Origin: Streptomyces sp. Alt3
Lineage (GTDB): Bacteria > Actinomycetota > Actinomycetes > Streptomycetales > Streptomycetaceae
Length of the DNA: 64,000 nucleotides
Assembly: GCF_030719215.1 (NCBI RefSeq)
Contig: NZ_CP120983.1
Span: 2,480,001 to 2,544,000, forward strand
Direction of reading: 5' to 3'
In this document: in pieces, positions 10,765 through 19,504 of the stretch
How the letters are laid out: every line of letters begins with the position of its first letter
Numbering within the stretch: position 1 is the stretch's first letter
The notes under the pieces: model-generated
Databases searched by the model: none
What the model saw: the letters and a program-made list of their open reading frames with translations, nothing else
What the model was told of the DNA's origin: nothing
Made by a program: the position numbers and the translations under genes

Positions 10765-11745
10765 TCAGGCCTCCTTACGGGTGCGGGGGTCGAGGAGGGC
10801 GTACGCCATGTCGGCCAGCAGGTTCGCGGCGAGCACCGAGAGCGTGATGATCAGGAAGACGCCCTGCATCAGGGGGTAGTCCTTCGCCCCGACGGCCTGG
10901 AGGAGCTGGAAGCCGATGCCGGGGTAGTTGAAGACCATCTCGACGAGCAGGGTGCCGCTGACGATGAAGCCCAGGGAGAGCGCGAAGGCGGAGATGTTGG
11001 GCAGGACCGCGTTGCGGGCGGCGTAGGCGAACATCACCCTCCGCTCGGAGAGGCCCTTGGCCTGCGCCACCATGACGTAGTCCTCGGAGGAGACGGTCAC
11101 CATCATGTTGCGCATGCCGAGGATCCAGCCGGCGACGGCGCTGAGCACGATCGTCACCCCGGGCAGCACCCCGTGGTAGAGGGCGCTGGAGATGAACGGC
11201 CAGTCGAAGGCGGGCACCAGGGAGTTGTCGTAGCCGCCCTCGAAGGGGAACAGCGGCCACTTCACCGCGAACACCGCGATGGCGATGAGCCCCAGCCAGA
11301 AGTAGGGGACGGACGAGATGAAGGTGGTGACGGGCAGCAGCCCGTCCAGCCAGGAGCCGCGCCGCCAGCCGCTGTAGACGCCGATCCCGGTGCCGAGCAG
11401 GAAGCTGATGAGCGTGGTGATGCCGACGAGGGCCAGCGTCCAGGGCAGCGCCTGGGAGATGACCTCGCCGACCGGGGTCGGGAAGAAGGTGAAGGAGAGC
11501 CCGAGGTCGCCGTCGAGGAGGTGCGACCAGTAGTCGGTGTACTGCGCCCAGAGCGACTGCTTCTCGTCGAGCCCGAACAGTGCCTTCAGGGAGGCGATCG
11601 CGGAGGTGTCGAGCTGACCCTGGTACCGGCTCATCAGGGCCTCGACGGGGTCACCCGGCATCAGTCGGGGGATCAGGAAGTTGATGGTGATCGCGGCCCA
11701 CGCGGTGACCGCGTAGAAGGCGAGGCGCTGGAGGACGTACTTCAC
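10765..11745 (-). CDS. Opp/Dpp-type ABC permease (DppB-like)
   Basis: A 326-residue permease with six predicted membrane helices. The start is GTG at 11745, overlapping the stop of the ATPase gene upstream (GTGA). The N-terminus [21 protein letters not shown] and the following [12 protein letters not shown] are characteristic of DppB/OppB, and the EAA loop is in the segment [21 protein letters not shown] reading frame extending further upstream would lie inside the ATPase gene and is rejected. Together with the DppC-like subunit it forms the transmembrane path. Confidence 0.94.
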   Translation of the reverse strand: MKYVLQRLAFYAVTAWAAITINFLIPRLMPGDPVEALMSRYQGQLDTSAIASLKALFGLDEKQSLWAQYTDYWSHLLDGDLGLSFTFFPTPVGEVISQALPWTLALVGITTLISFLLGTGIGVYSGWRRGSWLDGLLPVTTFISSVPYFWLGLIAIAVFAVKWPLFPFEGGYDNSLVPAFDWPFISSALYHGVLPGVTIVLSAVAGWILGMRNMMVTVSSEDYVMVAQAKGLSERRVMFAYAARNAVLPNISAFALSLGFIVSGTLLVEMVFNYPGIGFQLLQAVGAKDYPLMQGVFLIITLSVLAANLLADMAYALLDPRTRKEA

Positions 11746-12818
11746 TTCGCCGCCTCCTTCTCGGGCGCGTCCGCGGCCGGGGCGGTCGCACCGTCGTACA
11801 GCCAGCAGGCGGCCCACTGGCCGTCGGCCAGGTCGAAGCGCGGCGGGAGTTCGGTGCGGCAGCGCTCCATGGCCTTGGGGCAGCGGGGGTGGAAGCGGCA
11901 CCCGGCCGGCGGGGTGATCAGGGAGGGCGGCTCGCCGGTCCCGGTCTCCCCCTGGTCCGCCTCGTCGGCGACCCTGTCCGGGTCGGGCGCCGAGGCGATG
12001 AGCAGCTGGGTGTAGGGGTGGGCGGGGTGCTGGGTGACCGTCTCGCTGTCGCCGCCCTCGACGATGCGGCCGGCGTACATCACGAGGGTGGTGTCGGCGA
12101 AGTAGCGGGCGGACGCGATGTCGTGGGTGATGTAGAGGATCGCGAGGCGCAGCCGCTCCTTGAGGTCATGGAGCAGGTTGAGGACGCCGAGCCGGATCGA
12201 CACGTCGAGCATCGAGACCGGTTCGTCGGCCAGCAGGACCTGGGGGTCGGCGCCGAGCGCGCGCGCTATCGCGACGCGCTGGCGCTGCCCGCCCGACAGC
12301 TCGTGCGGGAACTTGTCCAGGAACTGATGAGGAGGGGTCAGCTGGACGCGTTCCAGCAGGGCGGCCAGGTTCGTCTCCAGTTCCGCGTCCCCGCTGCCCG
12401 CCCGGCCGTGGATCCTCAGGGCGCGGGTCAGGTGGTAGCGCACGGTGTGCACCGGGTTGAGCGAGGCGAACGGGTCCTGGAAGATCAGCTGAACCTGCTT
12501 GACGTAGGTACGGAAGGACCGGCCACGCCCGGCCTTCACCGCCGTGCCGCCCATGCGGATCTCACCCGCGGTGAGCGGGTACAGCTGGGCGAGCAGCCGT
12601 GCGACGGTGGACTTGCCGGAGCCCGACTCCCCCACCAGGGCCGTGACGGTGCCGCGCCGGAGCTCCAGCGAGACGTCGTCGACGGCGTGGACGGTGCGGT
12701 GCCTGCGGGCGACGAGGTCGCCGGCGGTGCGCCGCACCGGGAAGTGCTTGGTGACTCCGCGTGCTTCCAGCACCACATCGGTTCCGGTGCGCACGTCTGC
12801 GGACTGTTCGGTGGTCAT
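11742..12818 (-). CDS. Opp/Dpp-type ABC transporter ATPase (DppF-like)
   Basis: A 358-residue ATPase. Walker A is GESGSGKST, the signature is [15 protein letters not shown], and Walker B is [12 protein letters not shown]. The C-terminal [14 protein letters not shown] motif again marks the oligopeptide-type subfamily. The ATG at 12818 lies 16 bases after the binding-protein stop, and its own stop overlaps the permease start. A short Ala/Glu/Pro-rich tail ends the protein. With the DppD-like subunit it makes the heterodimeric motor. Confidence 0.94.
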   Translation of the reverse strand: MTTEQSADVRTGTDVVLEARGVTKHFPVRRTAGDLVARRHRTVHAVDDVSLELRRGTVTALVGESGSGKSTVARLLAQLYPLTAGEIRMGGTAVKAGRGRSFRTYVKQVQLIFQDPFASLNPVHTVRYHLTRALRIHGRAGSGDAELETNLAALLERVQLTPPHQFLDKFPHELSGGQRQRVAIARALGADPQVLLADEPVSMLDVSIRLGVLNLLHDLKERLRLAILYITHDIASARYFADTTLVMYAGRIVEGGDSETVTQHPAHPYTQLLIASAPDPDRVADEADQGETGTGEPPSLITPPAGCRFHPRCPKAMERCRTELPPRFDLADGQWAACWLYDGATAPAADAPEKEAAK

Positions 12819-12834
12819 GGCCGGTTCCCTGTAC

Positions 12835-14514
12835 TTACTTGGCGGGCTCGAGGTTCAGCACGACTTCCAGCGCGTCGGGCTGGGTGTGCTGCGGCGCTGC
12901 GTACGGGTCCTCCTCGGTGGGCCAGCCCACCCAGTTCTTCGTGGAGTACTCGGCACCGATCGGGGCCGCGGCCGTCGGGATGACCGGCGCCTGCTCGACC
13001 ATGATCTTCTGGAGCGTGTTCATCGCCTCGGTGCGTGCGGCGTCGTCGGTGGCGTTGGCGTACTCCTTGAGCGCGGCGGTGGCCTCGGGGCTCTTGAAGC
13101 GGCCGAAGTTGCCGAGCTGGGCCGTCTTGCCGACGGGCTGGAGGATCGCCCCGTCCATGATGTTCTGGTACATGTCGTAGGGCGTGGCGCCGCTGTTGGT
13201 CCAGTGGAGGGTGGCGTCGAAGTTGCCGGTGGCGACGTCGGTGCCCCAGGCCTCGGCGGTCTGGGTCTTGACCTTGGCCTCGATGCCCAGCTGCTTGATG
13301 TTGTCCTTGATGATGGACAGCCCGGTGATGTAGTCGTTCCAGCCGGCCGGGTCGGTGAAGGTCAGCTCGACCGGCTTCCCGCTCGGGTCCTTGAGGACGC
13401 CGCCGCTGAGCTGGAACCCGGCGTCCTTGAGGAGCGCCTTGGCGCCGTCCACGTCGGGCTGTGTGGTGGCGTTCTTGTACTCCGGCGCGAGGAAGGGCGC
13501 ACCGGCGGGCAGCGGGATGCCGGTCGGGTTGCTGATCTCCGGGTAGAGCGTCGCCTGGGCCTGCACGTGGATCGCCTTGCGGTCGACGACCATGGCCATC
13601 GCCTTGCGCAGCGCCGGGTTGTCGAACGGCTTGCGGGCGGTGTTGAACCAGAGGCCGTGGATGCCGAGGCCGGAGGGGAACCACAGCTTGTGGTTCTTGG
13701 CGTCCTTGGCGATGTACAGCTGCTTGTAGTTCGGCATGAAGACGAACGACCACTCCAGCTTGCCGCTCGCCAGGGCCGTGGTCGCCGCGCTGTTGTCGTT
13801 GTACGCGGTGTAGCGCAGCTCCTTGACCTTGGTCTCGCCCTTCCAGTAGGTGGGCGTGGCGGTCAGGGTGGTCGTCTGCGGGGTGAAGGTCTTCAGCTTG
13901 TACGGACCGGAGCCGACCGGCGTGCGGTTGGGCCAGGTCTCCGGGTTCTCGACCTTCTCCCAGATGTGCTTGGGAACGACGTAGGTCGTGATGATCTTGT
14001 TCTGGTTGACGAACTGCGATTCCTTGAAGGTCAGGACGACCTTCTGGCCGTCGACCGTGATGCCGTCGTACGGGATGCCGTTGCCGTTGAGCGCCGGGTG
14101 CTTCTTGAGCAGTTCGAAGGTGAACGCGACGTCCGCCGCGGTCAGCGGCTTGCCGTCGGCCCACTTGGCACGCTTGTCGAGCGTGAAGGTGAGCTTGGTG
14201 AAGTTCGACTCCCAGTCCCAGGCGGTGGCCAGCCAGGGGTCCGCCTTGTCGGTGGGGCGGATCTGGTTCGTCATCGCCAGCGGCTCGTAGATCATGAAGC
14301 GGTAGCCGAGGGTGGCGCCCGCGGAGGTCGCGAGGAACGGGTTGCTGTTGTTCGTCTGCGGCCCGTCCGGCTTGCCGAGGGTCAGCACGCCCGAGGCGCC
14401 CGCACCTCCGCCCTTGTTGGCTCCCGAGTTGGCGGACGAGCAGCCCGCGGCGAGCGCGACCACGGCGGTGGCGACTGAGAGCGCTCTCAGGGTGTGACGA
14501 CGACGTACGGACAT
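12835..14514 (-). CDS. Extracellular solute-binding protein, family 5, lipoprotein
   Basis: A 559-residue binding protein with a twin-arginine-containing N-terminus ([12 protein letters not shown]) and a lipobox ending LAAGC at about residue 24, so it is anchored to the outer face of the membrane. The body matches family 5 (OppA/DppA-like): [21 protein letters not shown] near the start, [15 protein letters not shown], and [12 protein letters not shown]. In this family some members bind cello- or xylo-oligosaccharides rather than peptides, and the GH1/GH3 genes downstream favour that here. It is first in the operon. Bases 26-39 of the gene form a perfect LacI-type palindrome, which probably regulates it. 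The start at ATG 14514 has GGAG about six bases upstream. Confidence 0.93.
   Translation of the reverse strand: MSVRRRHTLRALSVATAVVALAAGCSSANSGANKGGGAGASGVLTLGKPDGPQTNNSNPFLATSAGATLGYRFMIYEPLAMTNQIRPTDKADPWLATAWDWESNFTKLTFTLDKRAKWADGKPLTAADVAFTFELLKKHPALNGNGIPYDGITVDGQKVVLTFKESQFVNQNKIITTYVVPKHIWEKVENPETWPNRTPVGSGPYKLKTFTPQTTTLTATPTYWKGETKVKELRYTAYNDNSAATTALASGKLEWSFVFMPNYKQLYIAKDAKNHKLWFPSGLGIHGLWFNTARKPFDNPALRKAMAMVVDRKAIHVQAQATLYPEISNPTGIPLPAGAPFLAPEYKNATTQPDVDGAKALLKDAGFQLSGGVLKDPSGKPVELTFTDPAGWNDYITGLSIIKDNIKQLGIEAKVKTQTAEAWGTDVATGNFDATLHWTNSGATPYDMYQNIMDGAILQPVGKTAQLGNFGRFKSPEATAALKEYANATDDAARTEAMNTLQKIMVEQAPVIPTAAAPIGAEYSTKNWVGWPTEEDPYAAPQHTQPDALEVVLNLEPAK
14476..14489. promoter_or_regulatory. 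LacI-family operator inside the binding-protein gene
   Basis: TGAGAGCGCTCTCA is a perfect 14-base palindrome with the central CG typical of LacI-family sites. It differs at two symmetric positions from the Streptomyces CebR box TGGGAGCGCTCCCA. It lies in codons 9-13 of the binding-protein gene, just after its start, where a bound repressor could block elongation. The adjacent LacI gene is the obvious candidate binder. Confidence 0.75.
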
Positions 14515-14655
14515 GGCGACTCCAGGAGGACTGCGGGTCTGGGAGATCCGGTGGCGGGCAGCGCTCGACGCGCCGGGTGCGGACGGTACGGATGGTGCGG
14601 GTGCCGGTGCGGCGGGTTCGGGGATGCGGACGGATGACCGGCGGGGCCGGGTCCG

Positions 14656-15630
14656 TTACGGCGCCGAGTGGCGCACGACCAGTTCGGTGGGCAGCACGAC
14701 AGGCCGGTCCGGTGCGGCGGTGCCGCCGAGACGGGAGAGCAGCAGGCGGGCCGCCGCCTCACCCATCTGGCGCGTGGGCTGGTGCACGGTGGTCAGCGGC
14801 GGTTCAGTGTGTTCCGCCATCGGGATGTCGTCGAAGCCGACCACCGCGATGTCGTCGGGTACGCGGCGGCCGGCGGCTCTCAGGGCGCGCAGCACCCCGG
14901 CCGCACTGATGTCGTTGTGGGCGAACACCGAGTCGAACTCCACTCTCTGCGCGAGGAGTTGTTCCACCAGGAGGCGCCCCCTGCGTTCGGTGAAGTCCCC
15001 GTCCACGACAAGTTCGGTGGGCAGGACCGAACAGAAACCCGCGAGCCGGTCGCGTACGCAGCCGAAGTGCCGGGGTCCGGTGACGACCAGGGGTCTGGTG
15101 CGGCCGGCGGCCCGCAGATGGCGGGCGGCGGACGCGCCTCCCTCGTGGTTGGTGGTCACGACGGAGGGAAATTCCGGGTGGTGGCCCCGGTCGTCGATCA
15201 GGACGATCGGCAGGCCGGACCGGTGCAGTTCGGTGAGGTGGTCGAGCGTGTTCTCCGGTTCGACGACGACGAGCCCGTCGAAGGCGCGCGCCGACACCTG
15301 GGTGGTGAAGCGCTCGACGGACTCCGCACCCCGGTTGCAGGTGAAGAGCAGCAGGCCGTGGTCGGCGGCCTCGACGGTGTCGACCACCCCTTGGAGCACC
15401 TCACCCATCCACGGCCAGGTCAGCGAGGGCACCAGCATCCCGACCGTACGGCTGCTGCCGCGGGCAAGCCCCACGGCACCCGAGCTGGGTACGTAACCGA
15501 GATTCGCGATCACTTCACGAACGCGGGCGGCCGTCGAACCGTCCACTTCGCCCTTGAGGTTGATGACCCGCGACACGGTCGTCTTGCTGACGCCGGCCTC
15601 ACGGGCGACATCGGCGATGGTGACACGCAA
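14656..15630 (-). CDS. LacI-family transcriptional regulator
   Basis: A 324-residue repressor. I start at TTG 15630 because GGAGG lies five bases before it and the protein then begins directly at the helix-turn-helix (VTIADVAREAGVSKTTVSRVINLKGEVDG, including the LacI recognition and hinge residues). A longer form from 15693 has no ribosome site and would cross the upstream dyad. The periplasmic-binding-like sensor domain (about 60-320) ends with FDDIPMAEHTEPPLTTVHQP, the usual effector-pocket segment. Located immediately upstream of the sugar transporter operon on the same strand and divergent from the GH30 gene, it most likely represses the operon until a beta-oligosaccharide binds. Confidence 0.92.
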   Translation of the reverse strand: MRVTIADVAREAGVSKTTVSRVINLKGEVDGSTAARVREVIANLGYVPSSGAVGLARGSSRTVGMLVPSLTWPWMGEVLQGVVDTVEAADHGLLLFTCNRGAESVERFTTQVSARAFDGLVVVEPENTLDHLTELHRSGLPIVLIDDRGHHPEFPSVVTTNHEGGASAARHLRAAGRTRPLVVTGPRHFGCVRDRLAGFCSVLPTELVVDGDFTERRGRLLVEQLLAQRVEFDSVFAHNDISAAGVLRALRAAGRRVPDDIAVVGFDDIPMAEHTEPPLTTVHQPTRQMGEAAARLLLSRLGGTAAPDRPVVLPTELVVRHSAP

Positions 15631-15676
15631 CGGGGCCTCCAGGGACAAGGCAGGACAGGGTGACGGGAACGGCCTT

Positions 15677-15715
15677 CGGTACCGGTTCCGCAACCGGTAC
15701 CGGAACCGGTACCGG
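15677..15715. repeat. 11-4-11 dyad plus a 12-base direct repeat upstream of the LacI gene
   Basis: CGGTACCGGTT, a four-base spacer, then AACCGGTACCG form a perfect inverted repeat at 15677-15702. The unit AACCGGTACCGG (15692-15703) is then repeated exactly at 15704-15715. The block sits about 50 bases before the LacI start in the region shared with the divergent GH30 gene, so it could be an operator or a transcript hairpin. Confidence 0.6.
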
Positions 15716-15803
15716 CGTTGCGGCTGGAGTTAACCGCGCCGGAACAGGGCCGTCAATACTTCACGCCGAGATTGGTCCGTACCCATGCGCCGAGCAGGTC
15801 CGC

Positions 15804-15829
15804 AAGCGCTTCCGTTCATTTCTTGAACG
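15804..15829. promoter_or_regulatory. Paired short dyads upstream of the GH30 gene
   Basis: AAGCGCTT (15804-15811) is followed at once by CGTTCA-TTTCT-TGAACG (15813-15829). Both are perfect inverted repeats, about 100 bases before the GH30 start. The first has the CG centre of LacI-family sites. Function as operators is inferred from position only. Confidence 0.35.
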
Positions 15830-15921
15830 ACAACCTCTTGACGTGAGCACGTAATAGCAGTTCACTCACGGGTCGTTCGACGGCACTTCCCCCACGCCCC
15901 TGCCGAGAAAGGCAGCAGCCC

Positions 15922-17790
15922 ATGATTCGGACAAGCAGGACGGCGAGAGTCCTCGTCGCGACGGCGCTCGCGACCGCGGGACTGGCCGGGCTCTCCTCGG
16001 GCACCGCGCAGGCCGCCGGTGAGACCGTGAACATCGTGCTGACCACCACGGACGACTCCGGTGGCCGTCATGTCACCCGCGGCCTCCAGGCCCAGACGCC
16101 CATCGCCTTCGGCGCCGGGAACGGCGGTTCCGGGACGGACATCACCGTCGACGAGAACACCCGCTACCAGACCTTCACCGGTGGCGGAGCCTCGTTCACG
16201 GACACGGCAGCCTGGCTGATGAAGGGCAGCGGGGCACTGAGTCAGGCCACCCGCGACGCGACGATGAGGAAGCTCTTCTCGCCGACGGAGGGCATCGGAC
16301 TGTCTTTCGTACGCAACCCGATGGGCGGATCGGACCTCGCGCGTTTCGGTTACACCTACGACGACATGCCTGCCGGGCAGACGGACCCGGATCTCTCCGA
16401 GTTCTCGATCGCACATGATCTGCAGGACGTCCTGCCGCTCACGAAACAGGCGGAGCAGCTCAACCCCGCCCTGACCACGGTCGCCTCCCCGTGGACGGCG
16501 CCGGCCTGGATGAAGGACAACGGACGGCTCGACGGCGGCTGGCTGAAGGCCGAGAACTACGGCGCCTACGCGAACTACTTCGTGAAGTACCTCCAGGCGT
16601 GGAAGGACCAGGGCGTCCCGGTCGACTACGTCACCGCGCAGAACGAACCCACCTGCTGCTCCGGCTACCCGTCGATGAGCTGGAACGGCTCGGGCCTCGC
16701 CTACTTCACCAAGGACGAGCTGCTGCCGAAACTCCGGTCGGCGGGCCTGGCCACCAAGGTGCTGGCGCACGACTGGAACTGGGACAGCTACGACGCCTAC
16801 GCCGCCCCCACCGTCGACGACGCGGCCGTACGCAGCCACCCGAACTTCGGCGGGATCGCCTGGCACGGCTACGGCGGCGACATCGCGAAGCAGACGGCCG
16901 TCCACGATCTGTACCCGCAGCTGGACGCTTTCCAGACCGAGCACTCGGGCGGCACCTGGATCGCCGACCAGCAGCGCGAGGACATGCTGAACATCATCGA
17001 CTACACCCGCAACTGGGCGAAGTCGGTGACCAAGTGGTCGCTGGCCGTCGACCAGAACCGGGGCCCCCACAACGGTGGTTGCGGCACCTGTGACGGGCTG
17101 ATCACCGTGCACGACGGGGACAGCCGGCACGGCCAGGTCGACTACACGGTCGAGTACTACACGATGGGCCACCTGACGAAGTACGTCCGCCCCGGCGCCG
17201 CCCGCATCGCGTCGACGGGCAGCTCCGCCGTGCCCAACGTCGCCTGGCGCAACCCCGACGGCTCGAAGGCCCTCATCGCCTACAACGGGGCGGCCTCCGC
17301 CCAGCAGGTCACCGTCAACTGGGGCGGGCAGAAGTTCACCTACTCCCTGCCGGGCCGCACCTCGGCGACGTTCACCTGGTCGGGCACCCAGTCGGGCTCC
17401 TCCGGCAGCACCGGCGCCCTCGCCGGCGACAACGGCAAGTGCCTGGACGCCACGGGCAACAGCGGCTCCGACGGCACGCCCGTACAGATCTGGGAGTGTA
17501 CCGGCGCGGCCAACCAGAGATGGACGGTCTCCGGCGACGGCTCGGTCAAGGTGCTCGGCGCCTGCCTGGACGTCACGTCGGGCTCGACGGCCGACGGAGC
17601 GAAGGTGCAGCTGTACACCTGCAACGGCTCGGGCGCACAACGCTGGACGTACGACCCTGCGACGGGGGACGTCGTCAACACGGCCGCGGACAAGTGCCTG
17701 GACGTGGCCGACCGGTCCACGGCCGACGGGGCCCGTGTGCAGATCTGGACCTGCACCGGGGCCGCCAACCAGAAGTGGCGACTGCGGTGA
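15922..17790 (+). CDS. Secreted GH30 glucosylceramidase-like glycosidase with CBM13 (ricin-type) domain
   Basis: A 622-residue secreted enzyme. Signal peptide about 1-32 (ends AQAAG), GH30 barrel and side beta-domain about 70-490, a Ser/Gly linker, and a C-terminal CBM13 lectin trefoil of about 127 residues with three QxW-type repeats (NQRW, AQRW, NQKW). The acid/base residue is likely Glu242 in TAQNEPT and the nucleophile Glu340 in FQTEHSGG. Family members hydrolyse glucosylceramide, beta-1,6-glucans or xylan-related substrates; the sequence alone does not decide. The CBM13 domain would tether it to a polysaccharide. It diverges from the LacI gene and is separated from cimA by a strong hairpin. 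ATG at 15922 gives the signal peptide. Confidence 0.92.
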   Translation: MIRTSRTARVLVATALATAGLAGLSSGTAQAAGETVNIVLTTTDDSGGRHVTRGLQAQTPIAFGAGNGGSGTDITVDENTRYQTFTGGGASFTDTAAWLMKGSGALSQATRDATMRKLFSPTEGIGLSFVRNPMGGSDLARFGYTYDDMPAGQTDPDLSEFSIAHDLQDVLPLTKQAEQLNPALTTVASPWTAPAWMKDNGRLDGGWLKAENYGAYANYFVKYLQAWKDQGVPVDYVTAQNEPTCCSGYPSMSWNGSGLAYFTKDELLPKLRSAGLATKVLAHDWNWDSYDAYAAPTVDDAAVRSHPNFGGIAWHGYGGDIAKQTAVHDLYPQLDAFQTEHSGGTWIADQQREDMLNIIDYTRNWAKSVTKWSLAVDQNRGPHNGGCGTCDGLITVHDGDSRHGQVDYTVEYYTMGHLTKYVRPGAARIASTGSSAVPNVAWRNPDGSKALIAYNGAASAQQVTVNWGGQKFTYSLPGRTSATFTWSGTQSGSSGSTGALAGDNGKCLDATGNSGSDGTPVQIWECTGAANQRWTVSGDGSVKVLGACLDVTSGSTADGAKVQLYTCNGSGAQRWTYDPATGDVVNTAADKCLDVADRSTADGARVQIWTCTGAANQKWRLR

Positions 17791-17845
17791 CGGGCTGATC
17801 CTTCGGCGTGGTCGAGCGCCGGCTCGTGGCGCTCCGGGATGCCAC

Positions 17846-17887
17846 GGCCGCCCACGCGTCCGGCAGGATCCGGACGCGTGGGCGGCC
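17846..17887. terminator. Bidirectional terminator between GH30 gene and cimA
   Basis: A perfect 17-base-pair stem (17846-17862 with 17871-17887) and an eight-base loop lie between two convergent genes. There is no long T run, as is usual in Streptomyces. Confidence 0.85.
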
Positions 17888-17896
17888 TGCCGTCCG

Positions 17897-19504
17897 CTAG
17901 TCGGTGGGCTCGACGCCGGCCCGCAGCAGGCCGTAGGTGTACGCGTCCTCCAGTGCCTGCCAGGACGCGGCGATGACGTTCTCGGCCACGCCGACCGTCG
18001 CCCAGTCACCCGATCCGTCGCCCGTGGTGATCAGTACCCGGGTGGTGGACTCGGTACCGGTACGGCCTTCCAGGATGCGGACCTTGTAGTCGACCAGCTC
18101 CAGCTTGGCGAGCTGCGGGTAGATCCGCTCCAGGCCGACGCGCAGGGCCCGGTCCAGGGCGTTGACCGGGCCGTTGCCCTCGGCGGTGGCGACGATCCGC
18201 TCACCCTTGGCCCAGAGCTTCACGGTCGCCTCGTTGGCGTGGGTGCCGTCGGGACGGTTCTCGACGATGGCCCGCCAGGACTCGACGCGGAAGTAGCGGC
18301 GGGGCCTGCCCTCGACCTCGGCGCGCAGGAGCAGTTCGAAGGAGGCGTCGGCCGCCTCGTAGGTGTAGCCCTTGAGTTCGCGCTCCTTGACCCGCTCGAC
18401 CACCCGGCCGACGAGCGCGCGGTCGTCCCCCAGGTCGATGCCGAGCTCCTTGCCCTTGAGCTCGATGGAGGCGCGGCCGGCCATGTCGGACACCAGCATC
18501 CGCATGGTGTTGCCTACGCGCTCCGGGTCGATGTGCTGGTAGAGGTCCGGGTCGACCTTGATGGCGGAGGCGTGCAGTCCGGCCTTGTGGGCGAAGGCGG
18601 AGACACCGACGTACGGCTGGTGCGTGGAGGGCGTCAGATTGACGACCTCGGCGATGGCGTGGGAGATGCGGGTCATGTCGGCGAGCGCGCCCTCGTGCAG
18701 GACGGTCTTGCCGTACTTGAGTTCCAGCGCGGCGACGACCGGGAAGAGGTTCGCGTTGCCGACCCGCTCGCCGTAGCCGTTGGCGGTGCACTGCACATGG
18801 GTGGCGCCCGCGTCCACGGCGGCCAGGGTGTTGGCGACGGCGCAGCCCGTGTCGTCCTGGGCGTGGATGCCGATCCGGGCTCCGGTGTCGGCGAGGACGG
18901 TGGAGACGACGGCCTGGACCTGCGCGGGAAGCATCCCGCCGTTGGTGTCGCAGAGGATGACCACGTCGGCGCCGGCCTCGTGGGCGGCGCGTACGACCGC
19001 CTTTGCGTACTCCGCATTCGCGCGGTAGCCGTCGAAGAAGTGCTCGCAGTCGACGAAGACCCGGCGGCCCTGCTCCCGGAGGTGGGCGACGGTGTCGCGG
19101 ACCATCTCCAGGTTCTCGTCCAGGGTGGTGCGCAGGGCCAGTTCGACGTGACGGTCGTGGGACTTGGCGACCAGCGTGATCACCGGGGCGCCGGAGTCCA
19201 GGAGTGCCTGGACCTGCGGGTCCTCGGCGGCCTTGCCGCCGGCCCTGCGGGTGGCGCCGAACGCGACGAGCTGGGCGTGCTCGAAGTCGATCTCCTGCTG
19301 GGCACGGGCGAAGAACTCGGTGTCACGGGGGTTGGCGCCGGGCCAGCCGCCCTCGATGAAACCCACGCCGAAGTCGTCCAGATGCCGGGCAATGGTCAGC
19401 TTGTCCGCGACCGTCAGGTTGATGCCTTCACGCTGCGCACCGTCGCGCAGGGTGGTGTCGAAGACATGGAAGGTGTCGTCGGGGGCTGTGGCCTTGGTGG
19501 TCAT
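17897..19504 (-). CDS. cimA: (R)-citramalate synthase
   Basis: A 535-residue acyltransferase of the LeuA/CimA family that condenses pyruvate and acetyl-CoA to citramalate, an entry into isoleucine synthesis that bypasses threonine. The N-terminal catalytic motif is FDTTLRDGAQREG, metal-binding histidines appear in the GIHAQDDTGCAVAN segment, and the C-terminal about 140 residues form the LeuA-type allosteric domain (feedback by isoleucine in the family). Length and the GWPGANPRDTEFF stretch fit CimA rather than LeuA. A possible leader peptide with two Ile codons and a hairpin followed by six U lie 104-220 bases upstream. Its ATG overlaps the stop of the long TetR frame upstream. Confidence 0.93.
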   Translation of the reverse strand: MTTKATAPDDTFHVFDTTLRDGAQREGINLTVADKLTIARHLDDFGVGFIEGGWPGANPRDTEFFARAQQEIDFEHAQLVAFGATRRAGGKAAEDPQVQALLDSGAPVITLVAKSHDRHVELALRTTLDENLEMVRDTVAHLREQGRRVFVDCEHFFDGYRANAEYAKAVVRAAHEAGADVVILCDTNGGMLPAQVQAVVSTVLADTGARIGIHAQDDTGCAVANTLAAVDAGATHVQCTANGYGERVGNANLFPVVAALELKYGKTVLHEGALADMTRISHAIAEVVNLTPSTHQPYVGVSAFAHKAGLHASAIKVDPDLYQHIDPERVGNTMRMLVSDMAGRASIELKGKELGIDLGDDRALVGRVVERVKERELKGYTYEAADASFELLLRAEVEGRPRRYFRVESWRAIVENRPDGTHANEATVKLWAKGERIVATAEGNGPVNALDRALRVGLERIYPQLAKLELVDYKVRILEGRTGTESTTRVLITTGDGSGDWATVGVAENVIAASWQALEDAYTYGLLRAGVEPTD

